From Bacteroidales bacterium (lineage in GTDB: Bacteria > Bacteroidota > Bacteroidia > Bacteroidales > Paludibacteraceae): a stretch of 9,334 nucleotides of DNA. The notes under the pieces are model-generated. The model did not search any database and was not told the origin of the DNA. It saw only the letters and a list, made by a program, of their open reading frames with translations. The DNA is taken from NCBI GenBank assembly GCA_900769555.1, contig CAAGHA010000028.1, forward strand, positions 1-9,334. The letters are read 5' to 3'. Below are positions 1 through 6,184 of this stretch, piece after piece (positions within the stretch are counted from its first letter, which is position 1; each line of letters begins with the position of its first letter). The translations under genes and the position numbers were made by a program.

Positions 1-140
1 ATGTATAGACCTATTCCGATAAGCATAATTGCATATTCGGGCAAATTAAGCATATCTTCTAAATTCATTCCTGCAACAAATGATACAGCTCCGAAAAATA
101 GTATAATAAAAAATTCAGTGTTTTTATTTTTAAAATGCAT
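1..140 (-). CDS. Small hydrophobic membrane protein, N-terminal part only (runs off left edge)
   Basis: Reading leftward from the ATG at 140-138, 46 codons are open to the window edge. The start is supported by a GAGGT ribosome binding site at 146-150, five or so bases upstream. The product begins MHFKNKNTEFFIILFFGAVS, a short basic head followed by a hydrophobic stretch (about residues 10-24). After a short polar loop containing NLEDMLNLPEY, a second hydrophobic segment begins near residue 38. This fits a small integral membrane protein with two or more helices, N-terminus inside. I do not recognise the family. A plausible promoter with a duplicated 10-base motif lies just upstream. The plus-strand reading frame over the same bases is a shadow with no ribosome binding site. 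Confidence 0.6.
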   Translation of the reverse strand, partial: MHFKNKNTEFFIILFFGAVSFVAGMNLEDMLNLPEYAIMLIGIGLY

Positions 141-162
141 GAAATACCTCGTTTATGTAGGA

Positions 163-200
163 AAGTCAAAGTACAGTATAATTGTACCATAAGTCAAAGT
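163..200. repeat. Duplicated 10-base motif aagtcaaagt flanking the -10 region
   Basis: The sequence aagtcaaagt occurs exactly at 163-172 and 191-200, 28 bases apart, on either side of the putative -10 box. A short gtac...gtac inverted repeat lies between them. The placement suggests a regulator binding site for the leftward gene. The spacing does not fit the CtsR heat-shock box, in which the heptads are only three bases apart. Confidence 0.35.
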
Positions 201-203
201 GAA
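175..203 (-). promoter_or_regulatory. Probable sigma-A promoter of the leftward membrane protein gene
   Basis: On the minus strand TTCACT (203-198) and TATACT (180-175) are separated by exactly 17 bases. The -10 matches consensus at five of six positions and the -35 at four of six. Transcription would start near 168, about 30 bases before the ATG at 140. A second TTGACT at 196-191 is too close (11 bases) to pair with this -10. Confidence 0.4.
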
Positions 204-300
204 AATAAATAGGTATTTGTAAATAGTTGGTCATTAGTGCTATTGCTTAAAAACCTCTATCATCCTACAAAAGAGAAAGAAGACTCCTTTGCGCTTGTGA

Positions 301-392
301 AGTTCAAGTATAAAATTCTTGGTAGTTCAAGTGTTTTTGTTATAAAATATGAGGAAATTAGAGCATAAAATATGAAAACTGTGTTTTTTTGA
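301..392. repeat. Degenerate 23-base-phased repeats in a gene-free AT-rich stretch
   Basis: Positions 204-462 contain no gene I can support. Within them agttcaagt occurs at 301-309 and again at 324-332, and ataaaatatga at 342-352 and again at 365-375. Both pairs are exactly 23 bases apart, so 301-392 can be cut into four 23-base units that share half-motifs. The repeats are short and AT-rich. They may be chance or decayed protein-binding sites. Confidence 0.3.
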
Positions 393-520
393 GAGCGAAA
401 GGATGGTGGTATCTAGCCCTTTTTAGCACTAATATTTTTTTCTAGTCGTTTCTAGTCCATTATGTCTCCTTTACTCCGGAAAAATGGGGCATTTCGACTT
501 TACCCCAACGCCCCCGGGCG

Positions 521-620
521 AAGGGGATATTCGGTGATATCGTGGATTATCTCACTTTATCGTTGGCTATTCGGGTTTTTCGTTGACTTTCAAGAGATAT
601 CGTTGTACTCCAAAAAAGTA
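521..620. repeat. 20-base-phased repeats (cgtkg ... tat), candidate arm sites or transposon end
   Basis: The core cgtgg at 541 and cgttg at 561, 581 and 601 recur at exactly 20-base steps, three of them preceded by tat or ttat. The unit starting at 521 (aagggg) shares the later tat positions. Twenty bases is close to two helical turns, so bound proteins would line up on one face of the DNA. The array sits beside a GC-rich patch (486-526) in otherwise AT-rich DNA and about 180 bases from the 3' end of the integrase gene. It could be integrase arm-type sites, or the multi-repeat end of an IS21-, Tn7- or Mu-class transposon with its tip near tgtctcc at 463. No transposase gene is present. Confidence 0.5.
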
Positions 621-625
621 CATCC

Positions 626-661
626 GGTGCATAGTTTTAAGTGGTATGCACCAAAACTATG
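626..661. repeat. Interleaved inverted repeats, candidate recombination core or RNA switch
   Basis: GGTGCATA (626-633) and TATGCACC (645-652) form a perfect 8-base inverted repeat around 11 bases. CATAGTTTT (630-638) and AAAACTATG (653-661) form a second, 9-base pair that overlaps the first. In single-stranded form the two helices are mutually exclusive. As duplex DNA, the first pair has the shape of a tyrosine-recombinase core site (two inverted arms around a central spacer), and it lies near the 3' end of the integrase gene, as attP does in lambda-type phages. Either role is inference. Confidence 0.45.
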
Positions 662-710
662 TATCAAAAAATTATGCATTTCACGCTTTTTGAGGTCTTC
701 GACTACCAAT

Positions 711-739
711 ATTATACCTCGGTTTTGATAAATTGTCAA
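711..739 (-). promoter_or_regulatory. Perfect-consensus leftward sigma-A promoter downstream of the integrase
   Basis: On the minus strand TTGACA (739-734) and TATAAT (716-711) both match consensus exactly with a 17-base spacer. Transcription would start near 704 and run leftward through the interleaved inverted repeats (661-626) and the 20-base repeats, where I find no convincing gene. The only frame with a start in the first part is 29 codons long and lacks a clear ribosome binding site. The promoter may drive a structured non-coding RNA or read out of an element. It lies downstream of the integrase stop, so it is not the integrase's own promoter. Confidence 0.6.
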
Positions 740-780
740 GTCTAAAGTTTAATTGAAAATTAGACGAAATAAAATGCTTA

Positions 781-1965
781 TCAATTATAATTACATAAAT
801 CATCAAATGTAATAGCGGCTTCTTTATCAACACTCTCTAGCATGTGTACGTAAATATTTGTTGTTTCAATGCTTGAATGTCCAAGACGTGCCGACACAGT
901 TTTGATGTCGCAACCGTTGGCGATCAGTATAGTGGCAGAGGTGTGGCGCAGACAATGAAACTTGAGATGACGTATATTGTGCCGTGCGAGAAAATGAGAG
1001 AACTGCTTCGTGGGCGTGTTAGGGTTCATTACGTTTCCAAACTCATCGGTGAATACATAATCAAGATTTTGCCAAGTCGAGCCAAGCGAGATGGCATAGG
1101 CGCTTTGAAATTCTTTATATTTTTGTAATGTGCTGCAAAGGCAATTTGGAATAGCGATAGTACGAATACTTGAATGCGATTTTGGCTCTTTTTCCAAAGG
1201 CTTTTCGCCCTTGGGTTTATATATACTTCGTTTTACAGAAAGCTGCTGATTTTTAAGATCGATATCAGACCATTTAAGACCTACTATTTCACCTCGTCTC
1301 ATGCCGGTGAAGAGTGCAACTTCAATTAATACTCGGATATTAATTGGCTCTGTTTTGGCAGCATCAAAGATAGCTCTTGTTTCTTCTATGGTAAATACAT
1401 CGACCTCTTGATATCTCTCTTTAGGAAAGGTCAGGCGGCGTGATATGCCTACGTCATCGTCCATATAATACATTTTATATGCCATCGTTAGCATAGAGCG
1501 CAAGACGCTTGTGTATCTCTTAACGGTTGCGGGGGAGATATGTCCCGCTTTGCCGTCGTTTCGAGTCATAGAATTCAATTTCATAATAAAATCTTGAACA
1601 TGATATGTTTTTATGTCACGCAATCGCATTCTTCCAAACACTGGAAGAATATGTTGTTCAATAATTCTTTCGTACAAAACATAACTCGTTGGTGAGAGGG
1701 AAGTCTTTTGAATAGAAAGATATTCCTTTGAAAAGTCGGAAACAATTTTGTTCTCCGGCTTTTTTCGATTTCGCTCACTTTGAAGTTCATATGTAAACTC
1801 TTCGATAAATTCGTTAAGTTCTTTCTCAAATCTCTTTTGAGAGAGATTGGGCTTTGAAGGCTTGAAAATACGTCCTCTCAAGATCTGCTTTCCTGTCATA
1901 ATATCTCGTCCGCAAGAAATTCGTACAAGATACGTTCCATTTGGTTTTGTCGTAACATTTGCCAT
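781..1965 (-). CDS. int: Tyrosine recombinase / integrase of a mobile element
   Basis: This 394-residue protein is a site-specific tyrosine recombinase that would integrate and excise a phage, conjugative or genomic-island element. Residues 1-60 resemble the arm-binding domain of Tn916-type integrases (GTYLVRIS, then DIMTGKQ). Residues 70-175 form the SAM-like core-binding domain, and about 188-390 the catalytic domain. All expected catalytic residues are visible: Arg223 in TGMRRGEI, Lys262 in PKSHSSIRT, His337 and Arg340 in HCLRH, His363 in LGHSS, and the nucleophile Tyr372 in NIYVHM. Length is normal and the frame is intact, so it is probably active. The ATG at 1965 has AAGGAGA at 1977-1971. 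A strong hairpin abuts that ribosome binding site, and operator-like sequence lies between this gene and the divergent Xre repressor, so expression is probably controlled. The likely attachment region lies beyond its 3' end (460-780). Confidence 0.95.
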   Translation of the reverse strand: MANVTTKPNGTYLVRISCGRDIMTGKQILRGRIFKPSKPNLSQKRFEKELNEFIEEFTYELQSERNRKKPENKIVSDFSKEYLSIQKTSLSPTSYVLYERIIEQHILPVFGRMRLRDIKTYHVQDFIMKLNSMTRNDGKAGHISPATVKRYTSVLRSMLTMAYKMYYMDDDVGISRRLTFPKERYQEVDVFTIEETRAIFDAAKTEPINIRVLIEVALFTGMRRGEIVGLKWSDIDLKNQQLSVKRSIYKPKGEKPLEKEPKSHSSIRTIAIPNCLCSTLQKYKEFQSAYAISLGSTWQNLDYVFTDEFGNVMNPNTPTKQFSHFLARHNIRHLKFHCLRHTSATILIANGCDIKTVSARLGHSSIETTNIYVHMLESVDKEAAITFDDLCNYN

Positions 1966-1978
1966 GCTTTTCTCCTTG

Positions 1979-2009
1979 AAATTTATTTGCCGGAAGGCTA
2001 AATAAATTT
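1979..2009 (-). promoter_or_regulatory. Hairpin in the integrase leader, abutting the ribosome binding site
   Basis: AAATTTATTT (1979-1988) pairs perfectly with AAATAAATTT (2000-2009). GCC (1989-1991) then pairs with GGC (1996-1998) around a GGAA loop, leaving T1999 bulged. The 13-pair stem ends one base from the integrase ribosome binding site (1977-1971), so in the mRNA it could limit ribosome access or act as an attenuator. On the other strand it would lie upstream of the repressor promoter. Confidence 0.45.
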
Positions 2010-2024
2010 TATCATAGAATTATA

Positions 2025-2075
2025 ACGTTTATATATATTGACAAAACAAATTAATTGGTTTATAATTATAAACGT
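2025..2075. promoter_or_regulatory. Operator: palindrome over the -10 plus an upstream half-site
   Basis: GTTTATAATTATAAAC (2058-2073) is a perfect 16-base palindrome covering the -10 box of the repressor gene. Its arm extended by two bases, TATAAACGT (2067-2075), recurs inverted as ACGTTTATA at 2025-2033, just upstream of the -35. This is the arrangement expected for autorepression by the Xre protein encoded immediately downstream. The upstream site also lies where the divergent integrase promoter should be (a minus-strand TATAAT is at 2024-2019), so the same protein may repress the integrase. Confidence 0.55.
2038..2066 (+). promoter_or_regulatory. Consensus sigma-A promoter of the Xre repressor gene
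   Basis: TTGACA (2038-2043) and TATAAT (2061-2066) are both exact consensus with a 17-base spacer. Transcription would start near 2073, about 18 bases before the ATG at 2091. This rules out the upstream ATG at 2055, which lies inside the promoter. Confidence 0.85.
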
Positions 2076-2090
2076 AATGGAGGCGTTAGT

Positions 2091-2417
2091 ATGAGTAGAA
2101 AAGCAGCAACAGTATTACCACAAACTCGAAAGATTTTATCGACGATGGGAGAACAGATTAAACTTGCTCGACTTAGGAGAAATCTTTCTGTCGATCTTGT
2201 TTCAGAGCGTGCGGGAATTAGCAGGGCAACCTTATGGAATGTAGAAAAGGGAAGTCCGTCCGTTTCAATTGGAGTGTATGCAGCGGTTTTACATGCATTG
2301 AATAACATGGACCGTGATTTATTACTCATCGCAAAAGATGATGAATTGGGAAGGAAGCTTCAGGATTTGGCATTGCCGGTACGCAAACGCGCACCAAAAA
2401 AGAAAAGTGATTGGTGA
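2091..2417 (+). CDS. HipB-like Xre-family transcriptional repressor
   Basis: This 108-residue protein binds DNA. Residues 19-75 form a classic Xre helix-turn-helix (GEQIKLARLRRNLSVDLVSE, then RAGISRATLWNVEKGSPSVS as the recognition region), followed by a helix-rich dimerisation part. The basic tail ends KKKSDW, similar to the C-terminus of HipB antitoxins. GGAGG (2079-2083) lies seven bases before the chosen ATG, which is also the first ATG after the predicted transcription start. HipB proteins normally repress their own operon and neutralise a HipA kinase encoded downstream. No HipA is present here, only a relic of 100 bases or so and then a terminator. It is therefore either an orphan antitoxin or the control repressor of the integrating element, facing the integrase across a shared operator region. 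Confidence 0.85.
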   Translation: MSRKAATVLPQTRKILSTMGEQIKLARLRRNLSVDLVSERAGISRATLWNVEKGSPSVSIGVYAAVLHALNNMDRDLLLIAKDDELGRKLQDLALPVRKRAPKKKSDW

Positions 2418-2523
2418 AAAATTCTATGCCCAAAAGAGTGCATGGAATTTATCGAAACCGGCTATCTTTGAGCATGCTTTCAAACTCGGTATGCGGATTG
2501 CCATTGAAACATTAACCGAATAA
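2416..2523 (+). pseudogene. Short gene relic after the repressor
   Basis: Overlapping the repressor stop, a frame without its own good start encodes about 35 residues ending in FEHAFKLGMRIAIETLTE, directly before a terminator. The end resembles the C-terminal helix of small Firmicutes proteins that finish with GFRLGARLMIE-like sequence. In a second frame the ATG at 2426 encodes MPKRVHGIYRN, which vaguely resembles a HipA beginning but soon loses any resemblance. Both readings suggest decayed coding sequence. Neither is certain. Confidence 0.3.
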
Positions 2524-2529
2524 CACACG

Positions 2530-2567
2530 GCGGCGAGGATGGTCCTCGCCGCTCAATTGTTCCTTTC
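2530..2567 (+). terminator. Rho-independent terminator, 10-base-pair GC-rich stem
   Basis: GCGGCGAGGA (2530-2539) pairs perfectly with TCCTCGCCGC (2543-2552) around a three-base loop, followed by the T-rich tail tcaattgttcctttc. It lies seven bases after the stop of the preceding relic and ends transcription before the fic promoter. The tail is interrupted, so efficiency is uncertain, but the stem is very strong. Confidence 0.7.
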
Positions 2568-2615
2568 AAATCACAAAATGGGAATAATAATTTTGAAAAT
2601 TCTTTTAAAATTCTA

Positions 2616-2644
2616 TTGATATTGTTCCTAAAATGTGATATAAT
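2616..2644 (+). promoter_or_regulatory. Strong extended -10 promoter for fic
   Basis: TTGATA (2616-2621) and TATAAT (2639-2644) are 17 bases apart, with TG at 2636-2637 giving an extended -10. Transcription would start near 2651, 34 bases before the ATG at 2685. An upstream in-frame ATG at 2616 overlaps the -35 and cannot be the start. Confidence 0.8.
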
Positions 2645-2684
2645 GTACCGTGTAAGATTGCATTTAGTTCAGGAGGAGACTCTA

Positions 2685-3584
2685 ATGGAATATATTAAAG
2701 TATCAAAAGCTGCTGAAAAATGGGGAATTTCTGCGCGCCGCGTTCGTGTTTTGTGCGCGGAGGGCAAGATTGACGGTGTAATCCGCAAAGGAAATCTTTA
2801 TATGATCCCTGCTACCGCCGCCAAGCCTATGGACGGAAGAAAAGGCAGAACGGGACTTTTGCTTGATATTGAAAAGAAGCGCGATCTTCTTTCTACAAAG
2901 CGTCCTCTGACACCCGGAGAGGTAGAAAGACTTGCACAGGAGTTTATGGTTGACTTCACCTATAACTCCAATGCTATCGAGGGCAACACTCTTACATTGA
3001 AAGAAACAGCATTAGCTCTTGAAGGAATGACGATCGACCAAAAGCCGCTCAAGGATCATCTTGAAGCTGTAGGACATCGTGATGCTTTTCTCTATGTTCA
3101 AGAAATAGCCAAGAATGAGGTCGAGCTTTCAGAATACGTTATAAAAAACATTCACGCTCTTGTTTTGATGAATCGCCCCGAGGACAAGGGACAGTATCGC
3201 CGTATTCCCGTTCGTATTATGGGGGCATATACCGAGCCCGTCCAGCCGTATATGATTGAGCCTAAGATGAGCGAGCTTATTGCTACGAACGAGGCTCGCA
3301 AAACCCAAATGACTACTGTTGAGCGTATCGCTCGCTTCCATCTTGAATTCGAAGGCATTCATCCCTTCATTGACGGAAACGGAAGAACGGGACGTCTGAT
3401 TCTCAATCTTGAATTGATACGCAACGGTTTCCCGCCTATCAACGTAAAGTTCACAGACCGCAAGCGTTATTATGATGCTTTCGATGCCTTCTACTGCGAT
3501 AACGATGCATGTGCGATGATAGACTTGATTGCAGAGTACGTGGATGAAAGACTTGATGAGTATTTAGATGTTCTTTCGCAGTAA
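2685..3584 (+). CDS. fic: Fic-domain nucleotidyltransferase (AMPylase) with N-terminal helix-turn-helix
   Basis: This 299-residue protein belongs to the Fic family, which transfers AMP or another nucleotide from a nucleoside triphosphate to hydroxyl side chains of target proteins. Residues 1-45 form a MerR/excisionase-like DNA-binding domain (YIKVSKAAEKWGISARRVRV). The inhibitory-helix motif [S/T]xxxE[G/N] is present as SNAIEG at 95-100, where Glu99 would hold the enzyme in check from the N-terminal side (class II). A flap with YRRIPVRIMGAY lies at 171-182. The catalytic motif HPFIDGNGRTGR at 226-237 is complete (His226, Asp230, Asn232, Arg234, Arg237). AGGAGG at 2671-2676 and the promoter position fix the ATG at 2685. 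The gene is visibly more GC-rich than the toxin genes to its right, so it probably has a different history. The cellular target cannot be told from sequence. Confidence 0.95.
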   Translation: MEYIKVSKAAEKWGISARRVRVLCAEGKIDGVIRKGNLYMIPATAAKPMDGRKGRTGLLLDIEKKRDLLSTKRPLTPGEVERLAQEFMVDFTYNSNAIEGNTLTLKETALALEGMTIDQKPLKDHLEAVGHRDAFLYVQEIAKNEVELSEYVIKNIHALVLMNRPEDKGQYRRIPVRIMGAYTEPVQPYMIEPKMSELIATNEARKTQMTTVERIARFHLEFEGIHPFIDGNGRTGRLILNLELIRNGFPPINVKFTDRKRYYDAFDAFYCDNDACAMIDLIAEYVDERLDEYLDVLSQ

Positions 3585-3603
3585 TAAGAGGAAGGTGAGA
3601 TAA

Positions 3604-3690
3604 ATGGCTTGGTCTAAAAGCGGTCATACAACACCCGAGAATTGCCAAATGCTGTGCCGAGATTGCAATCTCAAAAAGGGTAATCAATAA
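3604..3690 (+). pseudogene. Remnant of an HNH endonuclease (last 28 residues)
   Basis: After the fic stop, ATG at 3604 opens a 28-codon frame, MAWSKSGHTTPENCQMLCRD then CNLKKGNQ. This matches the conserved end of the HNH nuclease fold: the [PA]WSKGG loop, the ENCQMLC segment and the CxxCN zinc-binding pair followed by KK. The preceding part, with the DH of the HNH motif and the whole N-terminal region, is absent, so nuclease activity is lost. A stop codon lies directly before the ATG, and an AGGAAGGTGA-like ribosome binding site is upstream, so the peptide may still be translated. Its base composition resembles fic. It is most likely a deletion scar left where a nuclease gene once stood. Confidence 0.7.
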
Positions 3691-3711
3691 AAACAAACAA
3701 GGTGATAAAGC

Positions 3712-4299
3712 ATGGCAGATGTAAAAATATTGAATGTAAAAGAAGCCCAAGGAAAAAACATTCGGTTAAGTGACTATACGCACATAAGAGCTTATCATGC
3801 GTGCCGTGCAGAAGATGAACAAATATTCCGAACCCAAGGATTAAAACCATATACAAAAGACGAGGCATTAGCTGTTGCGATTCATAAATTGAAAAGTGAG
3901 TGTGTAAGTAACCAAGCTATTGAAACAAAATTTTACACTCTTTGGAAAGAAAATGCTCATACACAAGTATGGCTTATGCTTGAAACAACGGAGTTTTTTG
4001 ACACATCAACGCATTATTTAATTTACGGAAGTGAATTTATAAATGCTCTCGCAATGCATTTAGGGTGCCGCGATATATTGAAGGAAAATGGAAATCCTAT
4101 GATCGTTGCCTGCAATGTTCCTATTTCTGACATTTCATCGTGTTGGCTCAATTACTTAGAACAAGACATCAGAGATAGAAGCACAGAGCATCGTGCAATT
4201 GCTGTAAATGTGATTGCACCCGAAAATGTATTCGACATCAGTTATCCCGCCGGTTCTGTTCGAGATCCTTATTCAGGGGGACATTATAAACTTGGATAA
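3712..4299 (+). CDS. Unrecognised 195-residue protein, possibly ADP-ribosyltransferase-like
   Basis: I do not recognise this family with confidence. The protein is soluble, with no signal peptide or membrane segment. AYHACR at 27-32 followed by TQGLKPYT at 41-48 resembles the first motif of ADP-ribosyltransferase folds, where a His (or Arg) on a beta strand is followed about 12-15 residues later by a GL turn. HYLIYGSEF at 101-109 could supply the middle Tyr/Ser motif, and STEHRAIAV (Glu159) plus the VIAPENVFDI strand at 167-176 a C-terminal acidic motif. NPMIVACNVPI (128-138) looks like a core strand. This gives a tentative His29-Tyr105-Glu159 reading. Start: AAGGTGAT at 3699-3706 precedes the ATG. 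The next gene begins 19 bases after the stop, so the two are probably co-transcribed. Confidence 0.4.
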   Translation: MADVKILNVKEAQGKNIRLSDYTHIRAYHACRAEDEQIFRTQGLKPYTKDEALAVAIHKLKSECVSNQAIETKFYTLWKENAHTQVWLMLETTEFFDTSTHYLIYGSEFINALAMHLGCRDILKENGNPMIVACNVPISDISSCWLNYLEQDIRDRSTEHRAIAVNVIAPENVFDISYPAGSVRDPYSGGHYKLG

Positions 4300-4318
4300 A
4301 ATTCTTAAAGGAGCAGGA

Positions 4319-6184
4319 ATGAAAAAGAAAATTGCAAATTTCATTCGTTCAAAAAGGTACAAAATCAACGAAAGCTTAAAGTGGCATAAGGATTATTTTA
4401 TATTAAAGCATAGGATTGGTTTTAATCGAGCTATGCGCATTATATCTTTCGTTCTCAAAACGAGTATTCTTATAACATCTTTTTTTGCTATCCTGTGGTT
4501 TGCTAAAATAATCTTGGTATCTAATTCTGGAGCACTTGAATTTAATACCGCGTTTTCCACAGAGTACATAAGCAAATCAGGGCTATTGAGTGCCCAAATC
4601 ACTTTAACGCTAATATGCGTTTCTTTGATTGCGCTCGTATCAAACATCGAAAAGAAATACATATATGGTGAATCTTTATTGGATCTCGCGTTCCCTTCAA
4701 AGATTTTGTCGTTCAAATTTGCAATGGTCGTTCTGTTTGGACTTTTGCTTTTTAATTCGTTTTTGATGCTAAAACAAACGGCTTTTGTTTATGTAGTCAT
4801 TGTTTTCTTGATAACACTGTACACGGCTATTATAGTACTCTATCGCTTTGCATCTGTTTTTTTGAGTCAGCGCTCATTTAAAAATCGGTTATTCTACAAG
4901 TATTATAAATGCAATTTGGCTCACATGAAAAAGACAAAGCCTATTGAACCTCAAATTTCCGAGCCGATGAGAAAACTAAAAGTGATGACTTTAAGAAGTA
5001 TATCCAAAAAAGATTACATAACATTGAACGAGAATATGATGTTATATTTCAATCTTTTAAAGCCTACGCTCTTTAATCATCCTAAAGTTGTAGAAGAATA
5101 TTATACCGAGCATTTGAATTATCAAGATTTAGTTGGACATATTAATGAAATCTCATTGGAACTACTCTATAATCGAGAGCCTATGTATGGTTTACAGGTA
5201 TATAACGCTCTGATGAGGCACATAAATTATTACAATGTTGTTTGTGTTCAAGAAATTGCTTTTACTTCGCACTATTTCATAGAGGCGTTTCCTGACATCA
5301 ATGATAAAACGCAAATCAAAAACTATTTGGGCGGCTTATTACAAATGAGCAAGATGTTAATACATCAAAGCTATTTATACTCCATTGCCGATCTTAGTTA
5401 CTGCAGGTTGGCGAAGCCGAAAAACATGATATATTATTTCGCGCAAGACAAAATGTACGAAAGAATATATGACTTGATAACCCAATCAACCAAATTATCC
5501 ACTTCGGACAAGGAAGAATTGATTGAGTATATGCGGTCAAGCATTATAGATGTTACCATCGGATATTCTTATGCCGACATTGATGATTTTAAGAAAAAAC
5601 AACGATTCCACAAAGAACATCGCGAACACAGTCTTGAAATTAAGGGCGAACCGATCGCATTGCTGTTCATAAAGTTCCTTGAGAATTGTGACTGTGATAG
5701 TTTAAATAACTATCATTCGGTATGTGGTATTCACAAAGACAAAAAGGATTTTTCGGCAACCTTCGCACTTGTTTTAGCAATGTTATCTGTTGTAAATAGC
5801 CTACATTTAAAGGGGAAAAGAGAATATTTGCATGATGTGCAGATAGATAATAAAACTGCGAAAACAGTATTTGTAAACTGCAAATTGTTGAATGTCTCTT
5901 TAAACAATGAATTATTGAGCACATTCTACGAGTTTATTATCTCTCATTATGTTGCGGCGGAAACGAAGAACACACCCGAAGGGGGACTGTATGGTTTTCA
6001 TCCCAAGTTTAATTACAAAAAAGAGGTCGTCGATACTTTCTTTGGATACCTTTATCAGAAAAATCAAACAGACAAAGGTGTTGAAGATGTATGCTTGGAA
6101 AAGGGCTTGATCCATAGAAAAGGAATTGAAAAAATCATATTGAGCCTTACTTCCTCTGACAAGGGCAAAAAGATGAATAAATAA
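4319..6184 (+). CDS. Four-helix membrane protein with large cytoplasmic domain, unknown function
   Basis: This 621-residue protein starts at the ATG at 4319 (AAAGGAG at 4307-4313), not at the upstream ATG 4214 inside the preceding gene. Four hydrophobic helices lie at about 41-67, 88-108, 130-151 and 155-178. Charge distribution puts the N-terminus, the loop with EKKYIYGESLLDL (111-123), and the C-terminal 440 residues in the cytoplasm. The C-terminal domain is helix-rich, Lys- and Tyr-rich, and shows no catalytic motif that I can name. It sits 19 bases behind the possible ADP-ribosyltransferase gene, as in two-gene defence or toxin-immunity units in which one partner is a membrane effector or anchor. 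I do not know the family and cannot assign a function. Base composition is AT-rich like the cassette that follows. Confidence 0.8.
   Translation: MKKKIANFIRSKRYKINESLKWHKDYFILKHRIGFNRAMRIISFVLKTSILITSFFAILWFAKIILVSNSGALEFNTAFSTEYISKSGLLSAQITLTLICVSLIALVSNIEKKYIYGESLLDLAFPSKILSFKFAMVVLFGLLLFNSFLMLKQTAFVYVVIVFLITLYTAIIVLYRFASVFLSQRSFKNRLFYKYYKCNLAHMKKTKPIEPQISEPMRKLKVMTLRSISKKDYITLNENMMLYFNLLKPTLFNHPKVVEEYYTEHLNYQDLVGHINEISLELLYNREPMYGLQVYNALMRHINYYNVVCVQEIAFTSHYFIEAFPDINDKTQIKNYLGGLLQMSKMLIHQSYLYSIADLSYCRLAKPKNMIYYFAQDKMYERIYDLITQSTKLSTSDKEELIEYMRSSIIDVTIGYSYADIDDFKKKQRFHKEHREHSLEIKGEPIALLFIKFLENCDCDSLNNYHSVCGIHKDKKDFSATFALVLAMLSVVNSLHLKGKREYLHDVQIDNKTAKTVFVNCKLLNVSLNNELLSTFYEFIISHYVAAETKNTPEGGLYGFHPKFNYKKEVVDTFFGYLYQKNQTDKGVEDVCLEKGLIHRKGIEKIILSLTSSDKGKKMNK

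Noticed and set aside
163..200. CtsR heat-shock operator
   Set aside because: The repeats are 28 bases apart, not the tandem heptads three bases apart that CtsR needs.
541..620. 20-base repeats as a CRISPR array
   Set aside because: Only a five-base core is conserved. There are no identical repeats with unique spacers and no cas genes.
462..728. Plus-strand open frame of 88 codons
   Set aside because: It has no ribosome binding site, no family resemblance and odd composition, and it runs straight through the phased and inverted repeats.
740..765. GTCTAA/TTAGAC inverted repeat as the integrase terminator
   Set aside because: The stem is only six AT-rich pairs with a 14-base loop and no T tract follows. 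It overlaps the edge of the leftward promoter and is too weak to call.
2055..2090. Upstream ATG as the start of the Xre repressor
   Set aside because: It lies inside the consensus promoter, before the predicted transcription start. The ATG at 2091 has an ideal GGAGG.
2616..2684. Upstream ATG as the start of Fic
   Set aside because: It overlaps the -35 of the fic promoter. The ATG at 2685 has AGGAGG and begins at the helix-turn-helix domain.
4214..4318. Upstream ATG as the start of the four-helix membrane protein
   Set aside because: It lies inside the preceding gene and has no ribosome binding site. The ATG at 4319 has AAAGGAG.
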